This document shows positions 51,482-60,900 of a DNA stretch of 64,000 bases, piece by piece. The DNA is taken from NCBI GenBank assembly GCA_963757265.1, contig CAVWRA010000006.1, positions 1,116,001-1,180,000 of the forward strand, given 5' to 3'. Each line of letters opens with the position of its first letter. Positions within the stretch are counted from its first letter, which is position 1. A program made the translations under genes and the position numbers. The notes under the pieces were generated by a model. That model was not told the origin of the DNA. It saw nothing but the letters and a program-made list of their open reading frames with translations, and made no database searches. This DNA comes from CAIVVT01 sp963757265. Lineage in GTDB: Bacteria; Acidobacteriota; Terriglobia; Bryobacterales; Bryobacteraceae.

Positions 51482-52114
51482 TTAAAGCAATTCGCGGCGG
51501 TATTGTTCCAGGGCGATGCGGACCAACTGGCCGCGGGTGCGGACGCCGGTCTTGGAGAAGAGCTGCTGCAGCGAAGCCTTGATGGCGCTTTCGCTGACTT
51601 TAAGGCGCTCGGCGATCTCCTTGTTGGCGAGGCCTTCGAAGACGCCACGCAGCACCTGGCGGTCGCGCTCGGTGAAGCGGACGCGGCGGAAGATCTCGCC
51701 GGGGGTGCGCTCGATGGGGGATTCGGCGTACTTGGGGTCGATCCAGGTGTCGCCGGCCAGCACGGCGCGCATGGCCTCGAGCAGCATGTCGGGGGGGTTG
51801 TTCTTGAGGAAGACGCCGGCCACGCCGTGGTTGAGCATCTGGCGCAGTTCGGCGCGGGTGAGCCCCACGGTCACGATCAGCACCTTGACGTGGAGCTGAT
51901 GGTTCTTGATGTACTGCATGACCTCGTTGGCGCGGCGGTCGCCGAGCTCGTAGTCGAGCAGGATCAGGTCGGGCGGCGAGGAGCTCAACTGGCCCAGGGT
52001 CTGCTCGACGGTGGAACACTGCGCCGAGACCTCGATGCCAGCCTCGGCGGAGAGCAGCCGGGCCAGGCCCTCCCGGAACAGGGCGTGATCATCGACCAGC
52101 AGGACACGCGTCAT
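51482..52114 (-). CDS. NarL/FixJ-type response regulator
   Basis: 210 residues. The receiver domain begins RVLLVDDHALFREGLARLL with the acidic pair, and the phospho-acceptor Asp is in LILLDYELGD. The usual threonine/serine position is in LIVTVGL, and a lysine lies in GVFLKNN. The C-terminal LuxR-type HTH reads RFTERDRQVLRGVFEGLANK with EIAERLKVSESAIKASLQQL. The start overlaps the kinase stop as ATGA, so the kinase upstream is its partner. Targets unknown. Confidence 0.92.
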   Translation of the reverse strand: MTRVLLVDDHALFREGLARLLSAEAGIEVSAQCSTVEQTLGQLSSSPPDLILLDYELGDRRANEVMQYIKNHQLHVKVLIVTVGLTRAELRQMLNHGVAGVFLKNNPPDMLLEAMRAVLAGDTWIDPKYAESPIERTPGEIFRRVRFTERDRQVLRGVFEGLANKEIAERLKVSESAIKASLQQLFSKTGVRTRGQLVRIALEQYRRELL

Positions 52115-53598
52115 GTTTGCACCTCGGATTCGCCCAACTCCGCGGCGGATTCCTCCAGGGAGTATACCCTGAGCTTGAGCACCATGGTACAGCCAGCGGA
52201 GGAAGGCTCCAGATAGAGCTCGCCCTGGCAGGCGCGGACGATGGCGCGGGAGATGAACAGACCGAGGCCCGAGGCGTCGGCTCCGGGCTGGAAGGGCTGA
52301 AAGAGGGTGGCGGGGTTGGAGACGCCGGGCCCGGTGTCGATCACGCGCAGGTAAACGGTGGCCGAATCCACAGAGACGCGCAAGGTGAGAGTGCGCTGGG
52401 GGCTATCCTGCATGGCGCGGATGCTGTTGCGGCTGAGGTTCATCAACACCTGGATCAGGCCCTGGTGGTCGCCCAGCACGAGCGGCGCGGCGGGCGGGAT
52501 GTCGACCTCGATGCGGCCATCGAGGGCTTCGATGGAAGGACGGATGATGATGGAGAACTCCTCGAGCAGGCGCGGCAGGCTGACGGCGGAGAGCTCGAAC
52601 TCCGAGGCCTGCTGGAGCTCGACGGTGGCCAGGCGCGCGAGGCCCTGGGCGAGGGTGCCGAGGGCGCGGTAGTCCTCCGAGGCGGAGACGCCACTGATGC
52701 GGCCGAGGTTCATGTGAACCATGACGATGGCCGCGGCGAGATTGCGGATCTCATGCGAGACGCTGCCCACCAGCACGCGCGTGCTGCGCAGGATGGATTG
52801 CAGGCTGGCCTCTTGGGTGTCGCGCAGATCCTCGCTGGAATCGACGACGATGGCGGCCAGCCGGTCGCCGCCGGTGGAGGGCAGGGTGGAGAACCAGACA
52901 TAGGCCTGAAAGGACTCGCCGGAGGCGCGTTTGCCGAGGCCGGCGGTGGTGGCGCGGTAGACGACACCGGTGGCGTGCTGGCGGGCGAGGTCGGCCACAA
53001 CGGGCAGGAAATCATCGGCCTGACGGCCGATGAGCGCGCCCCTGGCGACGGCGAAGAGCTGTTCGGCGGCGCTATTGGCGAGCTCGATGCGGCCGTTGGG
53101 ATCGAGCGTGATGACGGCCGCGGGAGTGGATTCGATGAGCGCCAGCAGTTGGGCCTCGGCGGCCTGACGGCGCTCGATCTGCTCGCGGATCTCGGCGTAG
53201 TGCAGCATCACCAGGCGGCGGTTGCGCACGATCTCAATGAGAAAGAAACCCACTCCGCCGTAAGAGATGAGCGAGTAGAAGAGCCGGTGGAGGAAGTCCG
53301 GTTCCCAGGCGTGCGGCGCATAGTGCTCGCGCAGGAGCGAGCAGATCACGACCAGGATCAGCATTTCGCCGCGCCGGAAGGTCATGGCGGCGATGACGAT
53401 GGGGAAGACGTAGAGGACGCCAAGAGAGATGTTGCGCTCGACGTACCAATCGGCCAGCCCGATCATGAGGACGAGGGCCAGGACAATGGCGTAGACGAGG
53501 CCGCGACGGAGGCCGAAGAGCGGATCGAGGAAGCGGCTCCAGACGGGTTGGTGAGCAGCAGGGCGGGCGTCGGCGGCGCTGTGCGGGGTGTCGTTCAT
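52111..53598 (-). CDS. Membrane PAS sensor histidine kinase
   Basis: 495 residues from ATG 53598. Three to four N-terminal membrane segments (VYAIVLALVLMIGLADWYV, LGVLYVFPIVIAAMTF) resemble small MHYT/MASE-like input regions. A coiled coil leads to a PAS domain (LIESTPAAVITLDPNGRIEL). The HisKA-type phospho-acceptor lies in VGSVSHEIRNLAAAIV, followed by the ATPase domain with N box (NLSRNSIRAM) and G boxes (DTGPGV, GLGLFISRAIV). It is co-translated with the response regulator. Signal unknown. Confidence 0.9.
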   Translation of the reverse strand: MNDTPHSAADARPAAHQPVWSRFLDPLFGLRRGLVYAIVLALVLMIGLADWYVERNISLGVLYVFPIVIAAMTFRRGEMLILVVICSLLREHYAPHAWEPDFLHRLFYSLISYGGVGFFLIEIVRNRRLVMLHYAEIREQIERRQAAEAQLLALIESTPAAVITLDPNGRIELANSAAEQLFAVARGALIGRQADDFLPVVADLARQHATGVVYRATTAGLGKRASGESFQAYVWFSTLPSTGGDRLAAIVVDSSEDLRDTQEASLQSILRSTRVLVGSVSHEIRNLAAAIVMVHMNLGRISGVSASEDYRALGTLAQGLARLATVELQQASEFELSAVSLPRLLEEFSIIIRPSIEALDGRIEVDIPPAAPLVLGDHQGLIQVLMNLSRNSIRAMQDSPQRTLTLRVSVDSATVYLRVIDTGPGVSNPATLFQPFQPGADASGLGLFISRAIVRACQGELYLEPSSAGCTMVLKLRVYSLEESAAELGESEVQT

Positions 53599-53684
53599 GG
53601 CGCAGGTGGCGGCGGGCGACGGAAGGGATGGACCCCAGACGCCCTTCATTCTAGCGCCGGGGGGCGCGGGTTAAGGCAACGGAT

Positions 53685-54839
53685 TCACGGCAACAGGGGC
53701 TCGAGGCGGCCATCGCGGAAAAGGCGGTAGTGGCGGCCGCGCCAGCAGATGGTGTGGCCGAAAAAGCCGGCGAACCAAAGCGCGAAGCTGAGCAGGTCCT
53801 GGAGCGGCAGGAGGAGCCACAGGCGAAGGCGGGGCTGGTCATGAAGGGTCAGCACGGCGATCTCGAAGGCGGTCCAGGCGCGCAGCAACGCGGTGATGAT
53901 GAGGACGGGCCAGAAGCGCGGCTGGAGGGCGACCAGGAACAAGGCCAGGGGCAAAGGGTTGGCCAGAACCTGGCCCACGTAGCCCAGTTTGCGGGAGAGC
54001 CGCGTGGAGCGGTTCCAGCGCAGGCGGTGGGCGAGATTGGCGCGCAAGGTCTGGGAGCCGATGCGGTGCTCGACCACGAAGCGCGAAATGATGACGCCGT
54101 AACCGGCTGCGGCGGCGCGGCGGCCGAGGACAAAGTCCTCGGCCAGGAAGCGGCTGAGGCGATCCCAGCCGCCGACGGAGGCGACGACGCCGCGGCGCAC
54201 CGCGAGCGTAGGTCCGACGGCAAAATGGACGCCGCGCTCGACCAGGCGGGCGGCCAGCGCGCCGCCCCAGAACTCGGTGTTCATGCCGATGGCTTCGAGC
54301 TGCGACCAGAAGCTGGAGCCGGCGACGGCGCGGTAGGGGCAGGTGGCGACGCCGAGGCGCGGGTCGCTGAATTCGGCGGCGAGGGCGAGCAGCATGCCGG
54401 GCGTGACGCGGATGTCGCTGTCGCTCATCACCAACAGGTCATGGCGAGCCTGGCGCATCATCAGGGCCAGGCTCCAGGCCTTGGCGTTGGGCCAGGCGGA
54501 GGCGCCGGTGACGAGGAAAGCGGCAGGGACGCGGGGATACTGGCGGGCCAGGCCGCGGGCGAGGGCGAGGCCGGGGTCGTCGGGATCGCGAGCGGCGAAG
54601 AGCAGCTCGAAGTTGGGATAATCCTGCTCGAAGAAGCTGCGCAGGTTCTGTTCCAGGCCCTCGTCGAGGCTGTCCAGCGGCTTGAGGACGGAGATGGGCT
54701 CGAGCGGCCCGGGCGGATGAGGCCGGACGGAGCGGTAACGGCGCGCGGCGGCGATCTGGAGGAAACAACAGAGCCACGAGCCCACGACGAGGGAGGCGGG
54801 CAGCAGTGCAGGTAGAAGCGCGGTCTGCGTATCGAACAT
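53685..54839 (-). CDS. Ceramide-glucosyltransferase/HpnI-like membrane GT21
   Basis: 384 residues. An N-terminal membrane helix is followed by the GT2/21 catalytic domain: ISVLKPLDSLDEGLEQNLRS, the DxD-type VMSDSDIRVTPG, LAEDFVLGRRAA and the QxxRW-like HRLRWNRSTR. Two to three C-terminal membrane spans follow. Close relatives are HpnI, which adds GlcNAc to bacteriohopanetetrol, and ceramide glucosyltransferases. Donor and lipid acceptor are unproven; no hopanoid genes are near. The start sits 4 nt from the inverted-repeat element, which supplies the AAGG before the ATG. Confidence 0.8.
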   Translation of the reverse strand: MFDTQTALLPALLPASLVVGSWLCCFLQIAAARRYRSVRPHPPGPLEPISVLKPLDSLDEGLEQNLRSFFEQDYPNFELLFAARDPDDPGLALARGLARQYPRVPAAFLVTGASAWPNAKAWSLALMMRQARHDLLVMSDSDIRVTPGMLLALAAEFSDPRLGVATCPYRAVAGSSFWSQLEAIGMNTEFWGGALAARLVERGVHFAVGPTLAVRRGVVASVGGWDRLSRFLAEDFVLGRRAAAAGYGVIISRFVVEHRIGSQTLRANLAHRLRWNRSTRLSRKLGYVGQVLANPLPLALFLVALQPRFWPVLIITALLRAWTAFEIAVLTLHDQPRLRLWLLLPLQDLLSFALWFAGFFGHTICWRGRHYRLFRDGRLEPLLP

Positions 54840-54843
54840 ACCT

Positions 54844-55037
54844 TAACCCGGATATTTCACCAACAATCGGCTGCGGCGCGCGATAGGGCCGCATATACTG
54901 CGTTGCCCTGGGCCCAGAGGGCACCCCCCGTCCTCGACGTACCGCCAAGTACGCCTGCGGGCGGCTCCCGTCGGGCGCCTTGTAGCCGCAAGCCTCTCAT
55001 CGCGCCGCGCTGCGATCGCAAGTGCAACATCCGGGTT
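54844..55037. repeat. 194-bp inverted-repeat element, copy A
   Basis: It starts TAACCCGGATATTTCACC and ends with GCAACATCCGGGTT, a degenerate mirror of the start. It matches copy B at 62584-62776 over its whole length with scattered changes. It fills almost all of the gap between the thrS stop and the glycosyltransferase start, so both transcripts must pass through it. GC-rich internal palindromes should fold strongly. Confidence 0.85.
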
Positions 55038-55047
55038 CATACAGGCG

Positions 55048-56994
55048 CTATTCCGATACGGCCTTGGAGTTGACCAGGGTATGCAGGCCGGCCACGAACT
55101 GGTCCAGGCTCCGGGCGCCCTGATCGCCATGTTTGCGATGGCGGACGGCGACGCGGGCCTCACTTTCCTCGCGGTCGCCGAGCACCAGCATATACGGAAT
55201 CTTCATCAACTGGGCTTCGCGGATCTTGTAATTGACCTTCTCGCTGCGCTCGTCGATCTCGGCGCGGAAACCCTCGGCGAGCAGGCGCTGGAGCACAGTG
55301 CGACTGTAGCCGACGTGGCGGTCGGCGATGGGCAGGACGACGGCCTGCACGGGGGCGAGCCAGACGGGGAAGGCGCCGGCGTAATGCTCCAGCAGAATGC
55401 CGAAGAAGCGCTCGACCGAGCCGTAGAGGGCGCGGTGGACCATGACGGGCTGGTGCTTTTCGTTGTCCGCGCCGACGTATTCGAGGTCGAAGCGCTGGGG
55501 CAGGTTGAAATCGAACTGCACGGTGGAAAGCTGCCACGAGCGGTCGAGGCAGTCGAGCAGCTTGACGTCGATCTTGGGGCCGTAGAAGGCGGCCTCGTCG
55601 GGCACGACCTTGACCTCGAGGCCGACGCGCTGGACGGCCTTGTGGAGGGCCTGCTCGGCCTCAGTCCACTGGTCGGCGGTGCCGAGGTATTTGCCCCCCT
55701 TGCCGCCGTCCCAGGTGGAGAGCTCGGCGCTGTAGCGGTCGAAGCCGTAGGTCTTCAAGGTGTTGACGGCGAACTGGAGGCAGGCGGTGATCTCGTCCTC
55801 GACCTGGTCGCGGGTGCAGAAGATGTGGGCGTCGTCCTGGGTGAAGCCGCGGACGCGGAACAGGCCGTGAAGCACGCCCGAGCGCTCGTAGCGGTAGACC
55901 GTGCCGAGCTCGCCGAGGCGCACGGGCAGGTCGCGATAACTGCGCCCGCGATCCTTATAGATCAGGATGTGCATGGGGCAGTTCATGGGCTTGGGGCGGT
56001 AGAAACCGTCGTCCAGCTCCATGGCCGAGAACATCGATTCCTTGTAATTCTCGAGGTGGCCGGAGATCTGCCACAGGCTCTCGCGGGCGATGTGGGGGGT
56101 GGAGACGAGCGAGTAGCCGCGGGCGAGGTACTGCTCGCGCATCCAGTCCTCGAGGAGCTTGCGGACCAGCGCGCCCTTGGGATGGAAGAAGATGAGCCCC
56201 GGGCCGGCGAGCTCCTGGATGCTGAGCAGGTCGAGCTGCTTGCCGAGCACGCGGTGGTCGCGGCGTTTGGCCTCCTCGAGCCGGGCGAGGTACTCGTCGA
56301 GGTCCTTCTGATTGAAGAACGAGGTGCCGTAGATGCGCTGCAACTGCTGGCGGCTCTGATCGCCCTTGAAGTAGGCGCCGGAGACGGAGAGCAGCTTGAA
56401 GGCCTTGAGCCGCTTGCTGGAAGGCACGTGGGGGCCGAGGCAGAAGTCGCTGAAGTGCGGGCCGAGGGTGTACTCGGTGAAGGTCTCGCCGGCCTTCTCG
56501 GCGATCATCTCGCACTTCATCTCCTCGCCCAGCTCGTGGTAGCGGCGGAGGCCTTCCTCCTTGGGAACGACGATGCGGCCGTAGGGCAGATCGCGGTCGC
56601 GGATCTCCTGCATCTTCTTTTCAATGCGTTCCAGGTCCTCGGTGGTAAAGGGGGTCTCACGCTCGAAGTCGTAGTAGAAGCCGTTTTCGATGGCCGGCCC
56701 GACGCCCAATCTGGTCCCGGGATAGAGTTCGAGGACGGCGGCAGCGAGCAGGTGGGCGGTGGAGTGACGATAGACTTTCAATGCTTCTTCGCCACTTTTC
56801 GAGGTCAGGATTTCGAGCGCGGCGTCGCCCTCGAAGGGCCGGGCGAGATCCCACAGCTTATCGTTGACGCGGGCCACGACGGCGTCGTCGGCGAGGCGCG
56901 ACCCGATGGAGCGGGCGACATCGAGCGGGGAAGCGCCAGCCGGGACCTCCTTGCGGCTATGGTCCGGCAATGTAATGAAATACGAGCTGCTCAT
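55048..56994 (-). CDS. thrS: Threonyl-tRNA synthetase
   Basis: 648 residues, full length. TGS domain (residues 1-65), the editing domain with HSTAHLLAAAV and later YTLGPHFSDFCLGPHVPSS, then the class II core. The catalytic zinc ligands are Cys and two His (MNCPMHILIY onward), motif 2 is around YRYERSGVLHGLFRVRGFTQ, and motif 3 lies near the end. The anticodon-binding domain ends the chain (VLPIADRHVGYSRTVLQRL). It charges tRNA(Thr). Stop lies 10 nt from repeat copy A. Confidence 0.96.
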   Translation of the reverse strand: MSSSYFITLPDHSRKEVPAGASPLDVARSIGSRLADDAVVARVNDKLWDLARPFEGDAALEILTSKSGEEALKVYRHSTAHLLAAAVLELYPGTRLGVGPAIENGFYYDFERETPFTTEDLERIEKKMQEIRDRDLPYGRIVVPKEEGLRRYHELGEEMKCEMIAEKAGETFTEYTLGPHFSDFCLGPHVPSSKRLKAFKLLSVSGAYFKGDQSRQQLQRIYGTSFFNQKDLDEYLARLEEAKRRDHRVLGKQLDLLSIQELAGPGLIFFHPKGALVRKLLEDWMREQYLARGYSLVSTPHIARESLWQISGHLENYKESMFSAMELDDGFYRPKPMNCPMHILIYKDRGRSYRDLPVRLGELGTVYRYERSGVLHGLFRVRGFTQDDAHIFCTRDQVEDEITACLQFAVNTLKTYGFDRYSAELSTWDGGKGGKYLGTADQWTEAEQALHKAVQRVGLEVKVVPDEAAFYGPKIDVKLLDCLDRSWQLSTVQFDFNLPQRFDLEYVGADNEKHQPVMVHRALYGSVERFFGILLEHYAGAFPVWLAPVQAVVLPIADRHVGYSRTVLQRLLAEGFRAEIDERSEKVNYKIREAQLMKIPYMLVLGDREESEARVAVRHRKHGDQGARSLDQFVAGLHTLVNSKAVSE

Positions 56995-57087
56995 GATTTG
57001 GGGCTGTGAATTTCAGCGTATCATGCGCGATTCAGGCGGCGACCGCGCGGCGTGGGCTGCTATGCTGATCGTCGGAGTCATCTCGTC

Positions 57088-57729
57088 ATGCCGTCGCAGG
57101 AATCGGATCCCGGGCCGGAGAGCGTACAGCCGGCGACCGAAGCGGCGCTCGTGGATCGGGCGCGGCAGGGGGATCCGACGGCTTTCAACGAGCTGGTCAA
57201 CCGGTACGAGCGCAAAATTTACCGGATGGCGCGCAACATTACGCAGAACGACGAGGACGCCGAGGACATCCTCCAGGACAGCTTTCTGAAGGCGTTTACA
57301 CACCTGGATTCGTTCCAGGGGCAGTCGAAATTCTACACGTGGCTGGTGCGGATTGCCGTTAATGAAAGCTTAATGCGCCTCAGAAAGCGCAAAAGTGATC
57401 GCACCGTTTCGCTGGATGAGAACATCGAAACGGATGAAGAGCCGATCGTCCGGGAGATTGCCGTGTGGGACGACAACCCGGAATTGCGTTACTCGCAAGG
57501 GGAGCTGCGCGGGATTCTGGACCAGGCGATCGCCGGGTTGAAGCCGATTTTCCGGACGGTTTTTATCCTGCGGGATGTGGAGGAACTGTTGACGGAGGAG
57601 ACGGCCGAGGCATTGGGATTAACGGTGGCGGCGGTGAAGAGCCGGCTGCTGCGGGCGCGGCTGCAGTTGCGGGAGAAGCTGACGCGGATCTTCAGGCGGA
57701 AAGGGGATCAGATTTTTGGTTACGTGTAA
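57088..57729 (+). CDS. ECF-type RNA polymerase sigma factor
   Basis: 213 residues from ATG 57088, with GGAG eight nt before. Region 2 includes DPTAFNELVNRYERKIYRMA and DEDAEDILQDSFLKAFTHL. Region 4 includes RTVFILRDVEELLTEETAEA with LGLTVAAVKSRLLRARLQLR. An acidic linker separates them. It resembles RpoE/SigW-like extracytoplasmic sigma factors. The next gene overlaps it by 14 nt and looks like its anti-sigma factor, so the pair is translationally coupled. Target promoter not identified. Confidence 0.92.
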   Translation: MPSQESDPGPESVQPATEAALVDRARQGDPTAFNELVNRYERKIYRMARNITQNDEDAEDILQDSFLKAFTHLDSFQGQSKFYTWLVRIAVNESLMRLRKRKSDRTVSLDENIETDEEPIVREIAVWDDNPELRYSQGELRGILDQAIAGLKPIFRTVFILRDVEELLTEETAEALGLTVAAVKSRLLRARLQLREKLTRIFRRKGDQIFGYV

Positions 57730-57973
57730 GGACTTTCTGCGCGAGCTGAGCGATTACCTGGACGAAAGTGTCGATCCCGCAGTGCGCCAGGAACTGGAGA
57801 GCCACATCACGCAATGCCCGAATTGCTGGGTGATCTGCGACACGACCAAGAAGACGATTCAGGTGTACAAGGGCATGGAGCCGGAGCCGCTGTCGGACGA
57901 GATCCACGCCAAGCTGATCCAGTTGATCGAGAAGCACTGCGCTGAGAAGCACGAGCACGAGCACGAGGCTTAG
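57716..57973 (+). CDS. Zinc-binding anti-sigma factor (ZAS-like)
   Basis: 85 residues from TTG 57716, with GGGG before it. The N terminus VTCKDFLRELSDYLDE and the HITQCPNCWV stretch give the H-x3-C-x2-C zinc motif of ZAS anti-sigma factors. There is no membrane span, so it is a soluble sensor, and the tail is rich in His and Glu (EKHEHEHEA), which might bind metal. Overlap with the sigma gene supports pairing. Its end overlaps the convergent helicase gene by 4 nt. Confidence 0.82.
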   Translation: MVTCKDFLRELSDYLDESVDPAVRQELESHITQCPNCWVICDTTKKTIQVYKGMEPEPLSDEIHAKLIQLIEKHCAEKHEHEHEA

Positions 57974-60900
57974 CCCGCCGAGCCTTTCGCAGGCAGAGCG
58001 GCCGGGCAGGCACCGCCGGCATAGGCGCACCATTCACAGACCCGCCCGGGGCGCATGGGGTAACGGCCGTGGCGCTGGGCGGCGCGGAATTCCCCGACCA
58101 AGCGAGCGAGGCGGGCGGCATCGCCGTCGCGCAGGGTGAGGTCGATCTCGGTGCCAGCGCGCAGATCGGCCAGCAGGGCGCGGTTGACGTTGCGGCCTAA
58201 GGCGCGCGCGAGGGCAATGGAATAGAGGCCCAACTGCGTGGCGTACTCGGAGAGACGCTCGTCGCCGATGCGGCGGTCGGTCTTATAATCCACCAGCACC
58301 AGCTCGCCCTGGTCCTCGAACCACAGGTCGATTGTGGCGCGGATCAGCAGGCCTTCGAACTCGAGCAACAGAGGCGTCTCACGCCCGGCGCGGGCGGCGC
58401 GGGCAGCGCGGCGGCCGGTAGCGGAGGTTTCAAAACGGCGGACGAGCGCGAGCGCTTCGGGCGGAGGAGCGGGCGAGGCGAGGCCGGCCAGAAGGCGATG
58501 GACGATTTCGCCGAAGGCGGGGCCGGAGGCGGGGGTGGTGTCCGAATCGGCGATGGGCAATGCGTCGTCGAGCGATTCCCGGTCCGGGTCGTCTTCGACC
58601 GGCGGGCGAGCACCGGGCGTTTCGGGCCAGCGCAAAATGTCGCGCAGGAAGTAGCGCCAGGGACAGGCGGAGAAGCGCGCCAGGGCGGTGGCGCTGACGG
58701 AAGGGGATTCGGGCGGGGCGATGACGTGGGGCTGGACGGCCAGCACGGGCGGTTGTGAGGCAGTGTCCGCGCCGGCCGGCGGCAGCGCGTCTGAGAGCAG
58801 CTCCGGCGGCGTGCCGCCGACAGACCACACGCGCACGCCGTTTTCGATTGACGGCTGGCCCGGGAAGGCGGTCCAGGTGGGGCGGAGCGCCTGCTCGACC
58901 GGCCCGATCCAGCGTCGATCCGGGCGCTTGGTCGCGGTCCAGACGAGCACCAGCCGCTCCTGGGCGCGGGTCAGGGCGACGTACAGCAGGCGATCCTCTT
59001 CCTGACGCTCGCGTTCCTTCCGTTCTTCATCGGCGGCCAGCATGGCGGCGTCGGGGAGCGCCGCGTCCTGGCCCTCGCGCCGCCACACCGCGCCCAGGCC
59101 GCGCCCCGGGCCTGAAGCCGAGGGCATGGAGAGCGCCAGCCGGCCCTGCATTTGCGCTCCGCCGGAGCCCTTGTGCATCGCGACCAGGAAGACGACGGGG
59201 AACTCGAGGCCCTTGGCCTTATGGACGCTCAGGATCTGGACCGCATCGAAGGCGCCGGGCAGGGGGGCGTTGGGTTCCTGGGTGGCGGCGCGCCGGCCCT
59301 GGAGGTGCGCGACGTGTGCGGCGAGAGGGCCGGGCCGGCCGGACTCCAACTCGCGCAGCAGGCGGAAGAGCTTCCAGACGTTGGCGTGCTGGGCGGGCGA
59401 AAGACGGCTCCAGTGGCCGGTCTCATCGAGGCAGCGCTGCAACAGGCGGTCGGCGGGGAGTTCCTCGCGCAGCGCGTGCAACGAGGCCAGGCGCGCGGCC
59501 ACGGCGTCGGGCGCGAGCGGGAGGCCGGCGTCGCGGCGGACGAAGAGTTCCTCGTCGCCGATGTTTTCGATGGGCGAGCGCAGCAGAGCGAGCATGGCCG
59601 GCTCGTCGAGCGGATTGACGAGCACGCGCAGGAGGTTCAAGAGATCGACGATTTCCGGCTCGTCGAAGAAGTTGCGGCCGCGTAGCACGCGGCACGGAAT
59701 GGCGGCCGCGCGGAACGCCGATTCGTAGTCATGGAAAAGCGCGGCGGTGCGGGCCAGGATGGCGATATCGCCGAAGCGCGGCGGGTGCTGGTCCGGGCCG
59801 ACGCGCAGCTCGCGCATCAGCTCGTGGATGCGGCGCGCGACCCAGGGCGCCTCCGACGCGCCGCCGTCCACACGGATCAGCTCGACGAACGGGCCGGCGG
59901 CGGGGGCGAAATCGCCTGCGGATTTGAGTCGATGCGGAGAGATGCCGTCGAGATGGGTGTTGACGCAAATCGCCTCGATCGCTTTCAAAATCTCGGGGCG
60001 GCTGCGGTAGTTGTCCTCCAGCCGGTCGATCTCCCAGCCGCGCTGCTGCACTTCCTGCTGATAGGCATAGAATTGCCGCGGTTCGGCGCCGCGAAAGCCG
60101 AAGATCGACTGGTTGATGTCGCCGACGGCGAAGAAGCGGCCCTCGCGGCGGATGGCGTTGACGATGCGCCACTGGATCGGATTGGTGTCCTGGAGCTCGT
60201 CCATCAGGATGGCGTCGAAGCGCTCGCTGACGGTGCGGCGGATGGTCTCATCGGCTTGGAATAAGCGGAGCGTCTGCTCCTCGAGGTCGCCAAAATCGAG
60301 CGCGCCCTGGAGGCGCTTGCGCGCGGCGAACTGGGCCTCACAGAGCAACAGGATGTCGCGCAGAATGGCGAGGCAGGGAAGGTTGCGTTCACCGATCACC
60401 TCGGCGGCGACGATTTTGGCAGACGCCCGGGCTTCCTTCAGAGCGGCGTTCAGGGCCTCGACACCCTTGCCGGAGGGCAGCTTGATCCGGTGCAGGCGCT
60501 CGAGCCGGTCGAGCGGATCGACGGCAGCATCGGACAGCCATTCAAGAACAGCGTCGCGGCTGGCGGTCTGGGTGGCAGTGCGCGCGCCCGATGCGTTCAC
60601 AGCCGAGCGCAGCGACGATTCGATGTGCCGCAGGAGCCTTCCGGAGTCGTACTCAGGCAAATGCTCCAGCGCGAGGCGGGCGCCGCCGGCGAGGCGCAAG
60701 CGCTCCGAGAGGGCCAGAATCTCGGAGGCGAAATCGTCCGCCGCCCAGGCCTCGGCGAGGCGGTGAAAGTCGGCGGTGCGCTCCTGGCTGAAGCGGTTGA
60801 GTGCGTCATCGATGGCGCGCGTGTGCTCCAGCGGCGCTTCATAATCGTCGATCACGCGAAAGTCGGGGTCGATACCAGCGCGTGTGGCGAACTCACGCAG

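Noticed and set aside
55081..57009. 642-residue open frame on the plus strand
   Set aside because: Antisense to thrS; its Leu/Gly/Glu repeats reflect thrS codon bias.
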